64,000 bases of DNA from Adiantum capillus-veneris (lineage: Eukaryota; Streptophyta; Polypodiopsida; Polypodiales; Pteridaceae), in the NCBI GenBank assembly GCA_014529385.2, contig CM043953.1:82032338-82096337 (forward strand), given 5' to 3'. The notes under the pieces are model-generated. The model saw only the letters and a list, made by a program, of their open reading frames with translations. It searched no databases and was not told the origin of the DNA. Positions 55,916 to 64,000 of the stretch are shown here, in pieces. The position numbers and the translations under genes were made by a program. Each line of letters begins with the position of its first letter. The stretch's first letter is position 1.

Positions 55916-56772
55916 TGTTGGGGAACAAGCAAACTGAAACACCTCTATAGCAATGTCACCCAAGAGCATTGAAAGAGAACTATAAGACACCAAAAGCTTT
56001 GCAAAATCCCTTTGAAACACCACAAGTTCAACAAAAGTAGTCCCCTTGGGAATTTACTGGCCGTCGCCCACCCAAGAGGCTATGTCACGTAGGAGCAAAA
56101 CCCTGCCAAAGCATGGATTTACAGCACACGCCGACCAATGCATATGAAGACAAGGGATTGAACATCACAAACCCACAACTTCAACATCAATTCCACAATT
56201 CATACATACATGCCCTCCAAATCTGTCTGCACACAATTTGCTACTAGGCTGCCATAGCCATAACCCTGCAGAGAACTAGTCGTAACCTGAAGAGCACAAC
56301 TCCAATTGGGGCACTTTAAAGCTTGAGAGAGAGCTTGAAAAATGACTGGCGAGAAAGTTGAAGATGACCAAATTTGAATCTACACACAACTGCATGCAAA
56401 ATTGACGCGAACAGAGAGCTGTCCCAATACGACTACACGTAGAGTAGGCAAAGTGAGGGCAAAAACTGTAACAGAAACCATCAAGGAGGCACAACGAACT
56501 CAAACCTGCAATTTTCTGAACTTTGGCTGAACTTTTTTAAGTTTGTACATGAGTTTAAGTTATATACAAGTCTCCCTTCAAAAAACTCACTCACGGGCAC
56601 TTATAGCAGCCCGATAGCTGGCGCTAGTCAAGTGAATTGCCCTGCATGTACATGTGCTTGCTAAAGCAAGATAAAAAACCCACAAAAAGAAATCCACACA
56701 CCCTTTTGACATCGAGCGTCATGTTCGTATGTACAAATTTACAAAAAACAAGTGTCAGAAATGCATCCAACA
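55916..56772 (-). repeat. 3' LTR of the nested gag-only element (857 bp)
   Basis: Direct repeat of 58484-59355. On the minus strand it is preceded by AAGGGGTTGGCAAACTA, a weak purine tract. Confidence 0.92.
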
Positions 56773-57066
56773 TAGTTTGCCAACCCCTTAGTCTGCTAGA
56801 GCATTCATGCTCAGCAGTAGCATAAGCATATTGTCCACCCGGATCAAAGGGCCATACTACATAAGCACAAAATGCATGAAGAAACACTCGCCATATCAAT
56901 TGTGTCACTCCCAATATCAAAGCATAGACCATATGTAGAATCCAAATCCTATTTAGGCATAAAAACTCTCAACAGATGCCAGACAGAGAAAGCCTTTCAC
57001 AACTACAACATCCAAAGAAGCCTTTAACATCTCCTCCAAAAGGTCTTCAACCTTTAACTCAGCTAT
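56773..57066 (-). other. 3' untranslated part of the nested gag-only element
   Basis: No coding similarity between the end of the acidic frame and the 3' LTR. Confidence 0.5.
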
Positions 57067-58425
57067 TTACATATCCTCATGCATATTCATATCATTCTCC
57101 CCACTCTTCATGAAGCTTCTATCCAATTCAATTGTATCATGCTTGATAGGTAAGACATCTTCTACACATAGCTTCCTATCCTCAGCATAAGGATCAAGCA
57201 AGGAAGCATCAACCATATCATCATTAGGCATCCATATTATATTTTTATGGCTTTCCACATCCTCAAAAACCTCCAAATTCTCCTTCTTGATCAAGGCATG
57301 GCTACATAATACATCATAGATGCAAGCATGAGAGTCCTCATGGAAAATGTCCTCATTAGCAAGGTCTACAACATGATCAATAGCATCATCATTTAGTGGA
57401 AAAGACTCAACAATATCATGCATTTGAGAAATCTCTTCATTCACATCATTTACTTCTATATAAGTATCCTCATTGACTTGCAAATCATTCTCAACTACTT
57501 CACATAAAGGAGAGGGATACTCAACATCCACTTTCGCATCACCCACATGCTAATCTTTCACATTGGACACATCAACAATGGAATCTACAACTTGATTCTC
57601 ATCATGATCATTCTTTAAGACTTCACTAATTGCATCCTTTTCCTTCTCATAAACTTTTAAATTGGTAGGAACATCACCTTTGGCATGTAAAGCACCATTA
57701 AGTGGCCTAAACAACAAGGATGGCATAATGAGAGCATTCTTCTTAGCCTCTTTCTCCTTGGTACATGCTTGATTCTTTTCCTTAAGAGAACCATCATGAT
57801 ATAATACTGCACTAGAGGCACTCTTTTTACCTACATCAATGCATAGAGAAACCTTTGGCTCCACATCACCCTGCAATCCAAGCTCTTGCATTCTCTTTGA
57901 CTTCCATTCTTTATGCTTTGCAATCCGTACTGCATCCTCAAATGTAAGTGGCCTTTTAAGCTCAACCTTTACCTTCAGAGTTCAAATCAGCCCTCAAACT
58001 TTGCATAAACATACACTTTTTAAGCATAAGAGGAGGAGCATCACTGCCCAAAGAAACACACCATCCCACAAGGCATTGAACTCCTTGACAAAGGCATCTA
58101 CATTTTGATTATCACCCTGTATAAGGGCTTCAATGGAGTGCCATACATCCGTTGGGTCCTCTACCTTCTTGAACTTCTCAAGAAAAGACTTCTTTAATGC
58201 ATCATAAGTCATCACCAATGGAGGTTGAGATGATTTCATCCAAAACTCATACTCATCATACCATGCCCTTGCATCGTCTTTCAAGCAAAAGAACAAAATC
58301 TTGAGTATAATCATTGGATCTTCCTTATTTGCAATCAAACAAGAAAACTCCATCTTCTCAATGAATGCATCAACATCCTCACCTACATGACCATAGAACT
58401 TTGGAAACTCTGTCACCATAGCCAT
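57067..58425 (-). pseudogene. gag with long acidic C-terminal extension, few breaks
   Basis: The likely start is the ATG at about 58425 (MAMVTEFPKFYGHVGEDVDA). The capsid core has FIEKMEFSCLIANKEDPMII, LKDDARAWYDEYEFW, YDALKKSFLEKFKKVEDPTD and VDAFVKEFNALWD, typical of retrotrans_gag. A frame break and a stop at 57994 follow. The main frame then continues through RPLTFEDAVRIAKHKEWKSK and a charged region to 57550, and after one stop through a strongly acidic stretch (57067-57546; D, E and V rich, ending NDMNMHEDM). No zinc knuckle, protease or RT is seen. The last 480 bp have no known family. All three parts share one frame, so the ancestral protein was probably a single gag of about 450 residues. 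Confidence 0.75.
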
Positions 58426-58483
58426 CAAAGCTGTCAATTGAAGGTCACTTGAAGAAGATCCTCGGTGGTGGGCACCAAAACAC

Positions 58484-59355
58484 TGTTGGGGAACAAGCAA
58501 ACTGAAACACCTCTATAGCGATGTCACCCAAGAGCGTTGAAAGAGAACTATAAGACACCAAAAGCTTTGCAAAATCCCTTTGAAACACCACAAGTTCAAC
58601 AAGAGTAGTCCCCTTGGGAATTTACTCGTCGTCGCTCACCCAAGAGGCTATGTCACGTAGGAGCAAAACCCTACCAAAGCATGGATTTACAGCACACGCC
58701 GAATAATGCATATGAAGTCGAGGGCCTCCCCTTTCACCATTGAACATCACGAACCCACAACTTCAACATCAATTCCACAATTCATACATACATGCCCTCC
58801 AAATCTGTCTGCACACAATTTGCCACTAAGCTGCCATAGCCATAACCCTGCAGAGAACTAGTCGTAACCTGAAGAGCACAACTCCAACTTCGTCACTTTA
58901 AAGCTTGAGAGAAAGCTTGAAAAATGATTGGCGAGAAAGCTGAAGATGACCAAATTTGAATCTACGCGCCGCTGCATGCAAAATTGACGCGAACAGAGAG
59001 CTGTCCCAGTACGACTACACGTAGAGTAGGCAAGGCGAGGGCAAAAACTGTAACAGAAACCATCAAGGAGACACAACAAGCTCAAACCTGCAATTTTCTG
59101 AACTTTGGCTGAACTTTTTTAAGTTTGTACATGAGTTTAAGTTATATACAAGTCTCCCTTCAAAAAACTCACTCACGGGCACTTACAGCAGCCCAATAGC
59201 TGGCGCTAGTCAAGTGAATTGCCCTGCATGTACATGTGCTTGCTAAAGCAAGATAAAAAACCCACAAAAAGAAATCGCACACACCCTTTTAACATCGGGC
59301 GTCATGTTTATATGTACAAATTCACAAAAAACGAGTGTCAGAAATACGTCCAACA
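58484..59355 (-). repeat. 5' LTR of the nested gag-only element (872 bp)
   Basis: Direct repeat of 55916-56772 with a few substitutions and a short insertion (near 58722-58737) relative to it. Confidence 0.92.
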
Positions 59356-59454
59356 GCTTGTGTTCTATCTCTTTCAGTTCAGTTGTTATTGAAGTGCTAA
59401 AAGTCTGTTCATTATGTTCTTTTCCATTGGCACGTGGTGCTTGTCTTGTGACAA

Positions 59455-59466
59455 TGGTATCAGAGC
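59455..59466 (+). other. Primer binding site, tRNA-Met
   Basis: TGGTATCAGAGC, one base after the 5' LTR end, followed by ATCATG rather than the extended tRNA match. Confidence 0.85.
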
Positions 59467-60103
59467 ATCATGCCTGTGCTTTTCAGAAAGCATACCGGTC
59501 CTACAAAAGAGGAGACAGAGCAAACCAGAGACTATTGGAAGTTTATTGAGGGATCTCTGTGCCCTGAGCTACTTCCACCCTTACTTCATTACCCATCGGA
59601 CGCGCTCCTGTCTTCACCACTCATGTCTTACAAGGCATAAGCCATAAAAATCACTTGCAAGAGAAGGATCCAAGATTTGTTTCGAGCTGCTGTTTTTCTC
59701 AAAGGCAGTGCCATGCAGAGGTGGAAGTCTATAGCTAGCAAGCTGCACACTCCAAGGATTTGGCAAGCTTTCAAGAAAACTTCCTAAAATGCTTGCCATG
59801 GAAGCCCTAGCAGATTATAACTTGAAATTTCTCAACATCTCTCAGTTGGTGTCTCTTTTCGAGCTAAACACCTTGGAGGTCCAATGTGATTGCCAACTCT
59901 TGGGACTACCATCACCGCCATAGGAACATTGCTTGTCGAGGCTTGTTTCGACTATTCAGAGCCGAAGGGAGAAGCCAACTCCTTAACAAAAAGAGCAAAC
60001 TGATTGTCCCTCGGATTGTTCCTCCAAATGACCCTCGGAAATTTTTGTGCTAACTTGTGTTGTTTTGCAAATATGTTGTAATCGCGGACGATTACTTTCT
60101 TTC
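59467..60103 (+). other. Interior of the outer non-autonomous element
   Basis: About 640 bp with stops in all frames and no motif of gag, protease, RT or integrase. A short frame near 59790-59930 reads MEALADYNLKFLNISQLVSL but has no recognised family. Confidence 0.5.
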
Positions 60104-60114
60104 AAGAAGGGAGA

Positions 60115-60763
60115 TGTCACAAACTGCTGACATGTCAAGCCACTGAAGAACGGAGCCACTAGAGGGGCCTAAAACCTAAGAAGAAGCAGTTAAAGAAGAA
60201 GAAGTCCTACCAACTTATGGGACCCCGTCCAATGGGGCCCAAGTGACATAAAGACATTAAAATAAAGGAAGCCCACACACACACGCGTGGAGAAGATCAC
60301 GTGGCAGCAGTACAGATGCTCCGCAAATTGCGTTGACATGCTGTCGTGGCAACCTGTACGGATTTCCGCGATTTGTGTTGCTGATGTGGCAATTGTACGG
60401 ATTTCCGTAATCACGCAGGCAGCTTTTGGGCATTTGCTTTTTGACCAAATGCTTTTGAGTTTGAAGGCTTTCCATGTAAATTGCTTTTAATGGCCAAGGG
60501 CCTTGAATATGAGGCTAGGACTCATTCTCTGGCACACTTCTGGGAGAAGGTGCAAAGTGTGGAGTACCGGCTTGTACTGAGTTGATGCAATATAAAGAAA
60601 TACCGAAAGGGACGCCAAGGTTTGGGGCCAATACTCTCTGGGGTGGAATTCCGCCATTCCGTGTCGTGTGTGCTCTCTCTCTTTCAATTCAATTGTTATT
60701 GAAGTGCTAAAAGTCTGTTCAATCTGTTCTTTTCCATTGGCACGTGGTGCTCGTCCTATGACA
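60115..60763 (+). repeat. 3' LTR (649 bp)
   Basis: Starts TGTCACAAACTGCTGAC after the purine tract and ends CTCGTCCTATGACA, then CGGGT. It contains two spaced copies of TGTACGGATTTCCG (60354 and 60396), also seen in the 5' LTR. Confidence 0.92.
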
Positions 60764-60944
60764 CGGGTCACACTGATGGATGGGAGAGGCTAGCCAGTCT
60801 TAGAAACGAATCAGAGACTTCTTTAGAGCAAACACCATACAGTCGGAGCAGCTACTACCACAATAGAGCCCTCACACCAGACACGCTGATTGACCGAGCG
60901 ACCGAGCTAGGGAGATTAAGACGCACATGACTGCGGAGGACTAC

Positions 60945-61974
<1,030 letters not shown>

Positions 61975-61989
61975 CACAATGTTTGTCAA

Positions 61990-62900
61990 CCTTGGGCAAA
62001 CCAAAGTGGATCAGGAGGTCACCGCGAACAAAGCTCTAGCTTTTTGACATTCTAGTGGCTTCAGCTATGCTTTACGGAGTTTAGATATGGGGCCCCTCAG
62101 TAGACCACCATGGCAGATTTGGCAGCACGGATGGATGGAGATGTATGGAGAGGCCTCGGGTCTCTATGATTTCCCCGATGATTCGGGCTAAGGCCTCAGT
62201 GCCACATGAGATTGTCCGAGCCGAGCTAGCCGACCCACAGTCGTGGTCGAGGCATTGACTAGATCAGTATTCTTTATACACAGTGTATGGGACCTCCTCA
62301 GAAACAGATACACTCTGCTAGCCTTGGAGTCATCCCGACAGCTAGCACTGCAGGGTGACACAGCATGTTTGTATGGGCAGATGACATCATGGTTTCAATC
62401 ACCTGGTTTCAGCATGGATAGATTGCCTCCGTTCCAGTACTCCTTGGATGCACCCTCCCTATCTCTCACACGGACAGAGGATCTGATTCAGCTAGATACC
62501 AGAAGCACGTGGATACAGCCGGCGCACGAGTTGGGCACGAAGATGGCTTTCTATAGAGAGCATCTTCTCCAACTCACTGAGGACAGTTTTGTGACTAGGC
62601 CTGCATACATGGATACACACTTATCTCATGGGATACGATGTGCTATTGGGCAGATACGCGCATCCTCACATCAGCTTCAGATTGAGACTGACCGATTTGA
62701 GGGGTACCAGCAGAGGATAAGTTACGTCATTTATGTCGCCTAGAGCCAGAGATAGAGCTGCACTACACATGTCACTGCCCGGTATACTATGAGATACAAG
62801 GCTGCTTCCACTGTCTGTTCAGAGAGGGTTTTGGACCATTTTCTAGAGTCATGAGATACGAAGATCAGAGATGTCTTGGATTGTTTCTACTAGAGCTGCA
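61990..62900 (+). pseudogene. LINE-like reverse transcriptase C-terminal region, second copy
   Basis: Begins with the segment shared with 55260-55356 (VASAMLYGV-like, IWGPSVDHHGR). The body 62243-62743 is open in one frame: VEALTRSVFFIHSVWDLLRN, RLPPFQYSLDAP, THLSHGIRCAIGQIRASSH. In the next frame comes CRLEPEIELHYTCHCPVYYE (about 62735-62795), the Cys/His zinc-binding end of non-LTR reverse transcriptases. Frame changes at about 62235, 62480 and 62710 make it a pseudogene. The upstream RT palm is missing, so it is 5' truncated, as is usual for LINEs. Confidence 0.6.
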
Positions 62901-64000
62901 CAGACATAGAGAGGGCTTGCTGACATCAAGGGAGAGCAATCTTTATCACTTTAAATGAGTTAAATCAGCCCAAGGAGAACACACTACAGAGTAGCCCAGT
63001 CATTTAAGCCAAAGAAACCTCCAGCCAGTTGTAAATTCAAACCAAAATCAAGGGGCCTGTTTTTTACTGTTAGAAAACAGAATGAAAAAGGCCAACAATA
63101 AGAAGCAATCTAAACAAAATAACCAATAATTACACTGCCCATCTCGTAGAGTCAGCTGCCACTAAGAAGAAAACCAATAAAACTCGCTGGGCCACTTTAA
63201 GAGAATTCACCGATAACCACGAGTGCTCCATGTGAGTTAAACAAACACTGACAACCTATTCTGGTCCCTGGAAAGCCAAAAATTGGTCGACAACCTACAT
63301 TTTTTCAAAAAACTACCAAATGCACTTCCTTTCAACAAAGCGGGTATTGTAAAAACCTACCTGACCGCATTTATGCGGATCCCATAGCCATTCGTAGACC
63401 TACACCACGTATGAATACCTTACAGTTCACACTGTCCATCATCAGTAACATCTGCCATAATTCTCAACTACAATAGGCCAGTCCTGGTACGTTGGTTTCA
63501 GGTTAGGTATCCTGTCATACAAAACTAAGAAAATAGTAAAGGAAGAGGCACCAAAACAAAAATGTTGGCAAAGCCTTCAAGCACATAACTTACAAGTAAA
63601 GACAAAGATTACTAGACCAAACCTACCTGCAAATTAGATATCAGCCTTTCCACGCATACACCATAAGTGCTTCCCTTATTCTGCAGATGTGGCGCAAGTC
63701 CCACTGGTCCAGGTAACACATTATGGTGAGTTGAATTAGTGACTCCAACGCGTTCAATATCAAAACGCTAGATCCACAAATAAGAGAAGAACGAAAATTA
63801 ATACATCAGTATGGTGTGTACCCTGTCAGGGATTATATATCATGAGAAGTTGAGAACCCTGTTGCACACTTAGCAAGAGAATAAGCTAGGACCTATGTTG
63901 TATCAACAGAGCACCACCGACAAAATCTGAGGAGAACCATGAAAAGGCTTGTTGACATACTTCTAGCAAAACGAAGGTTCGTTTGTTGTGCCAGTGTCCA
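62901..64000 (+). other. No recognised gene or repeat
   Basis: Moderately AT-rich sequence with short frames only; no LTR ends, primer sites or transposon motifs seen on either strand. Confidence 0.4.

Larger units (their letters stand above)
55916..59355 (-). mobile_element. gag-only LTR element, 3440 bp, nested in an LTR
   Basis: Minus orientation: LTRs 58484-59355 (872 bp) and 55916-56772 (857 bp), both TGTTGGACG/ATG...TTCCCCAACA on the minus strand and near identical. After the 5' LTR comes GTGTTTTGGTGCCCACC, so the primer site is not the usual tRNA-Met type. The 1.71-kb interior holds a gag-like protein with a long acidic tail and no pol. The five flanking bases (CGCGT and GCTTG) do not match, so the duplication is decayed or the ends are off by a base or two. 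Confidence 0.85.
55362..59453 (+). repeat. 5' LTR (652 bp), interrupted at 55916-59355
   Basis: Starts TGTCACAAACAGCTGACG, ends CTTGTCTTGTGACA. ACGTGGC words at 55561, 55605 and 55645. A TATAAAG box lies at 55837-55843. The interruption falls near the 3' end, within GTGTCGCGT / GCTTGTGTTC. Confidence 0.9.
55362..60763 (+). mobile_element. Non-autonomous LTR element with a second element inside its 5' LTR
   Basis: CGGGT is duplicated exactly at 55357-55361 and 60764-60768. The 5' LTR is 55362-55915 plus 59356-59453 (652 bp) and the 3' LTR is 60115-60763 (649 bp). The primer site TGGTATCAGAGC lies at 59455-59466 and the purine tract AAGAAGGGAGA at 60104-60114. The interior is only 661 bp, with no gag or pol similarity. 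Excluding the inner element, the length is about 1.96 kb. It is a TRIM/LARD-like non-autonomous element, family-related to the solo LTR at 11165-11690 and the LTR at 1225-1638. Confidence 0.92.

Noticed and set aside
55911-59360. Target duplication of the nested gag-only element
   Set aside because: Flanks CGCGT and GCTTG do not match in any nearby phase, so none is claimed.

Overview
The window is plant nuclear DNA made almost entirely of nested LTR retrotransposons. Evidence for a land plant: Ty3/gypsy elements with chromodomain-type C-termini, Ty1/copia elements, primer sites complementary to the plant initiator tRNA-Met (TGGTATCAGAGC), CpG-depleted repeats, long (TC)n and (TA)n microsatellites and one spliced eukaryotic housekeeping gene fragment. 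The density and mutual nesting suggest a large genome (fern, lycophyte or gymnosperm-like); the species cannot be fixed from the sequence.

Layout. 1-13.8 kb is a stack of related gypsy elements. A minus-strand element (1-1638) sits in the gag of a plus-strand gypsy element (1639-11782). The 3' LTR of that element was hit by a non-autonomous relative (6295-10553) and by a solo LTR of another family (11165-11690). A third relative starts at 11788. At 15282-15584 are the last two exons of an Fcf2-type pre-rRNA processing protein, the only cellular gene recognised. A 1242-bp TRIM-like element lies at 17180-18421. A decayed minus-strand gypsy occupies 18.7-22.4 kb, and a gypsy 3' end facing an inverted copy of its own very short LTR lies at 23.5-24.8 kb. 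A minus-strand copia element (24.8-32.4 kb) is split by an old gypsy remnant that carries a 154-bp-arm hairpin. A minus-strand gypsy with matching LTRs but no reverse transcriptase/RNase H lies at 36210-40195.

44084-47195 is a copia-type element with LTRs, primer site, polypurine tract and an intact gag, but no pol. 47.3-48.0 kb is a LINE 3' end. 49.5-53.6 kb holds two fragments of one copia family in opposite orientation, followed by a solo LTR (53862-54939). 55362-60763 is a non-autonomous LTR element whose 5' LTR contains a second gag-only element (55916-59355); the whole nest sits in a LINE-like reverse transcriptase remnant. 61-63 kb holds a second copy of that LINE with a tandemly repeated tail and very long (CT)n(TA)n tracts.

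How the parts relate: at least four elements (6295-10553, 17180-18421, 44084-47195, 55362-60763) and probably the inner 55916-59355 element have what replication in trans needs (LTRs, primer site, polypurine tract) but lack enzymes. They would depend on pol proteins from full-length relatives. Target-site duplications were read directly for seven insertions. Three of these differ by one transition, two of them at a CpG, as expected for old methylated insertions. Almost all pol coding regions have frameshifts, stops or altered catalytic residues, so this is largely a graveyard.
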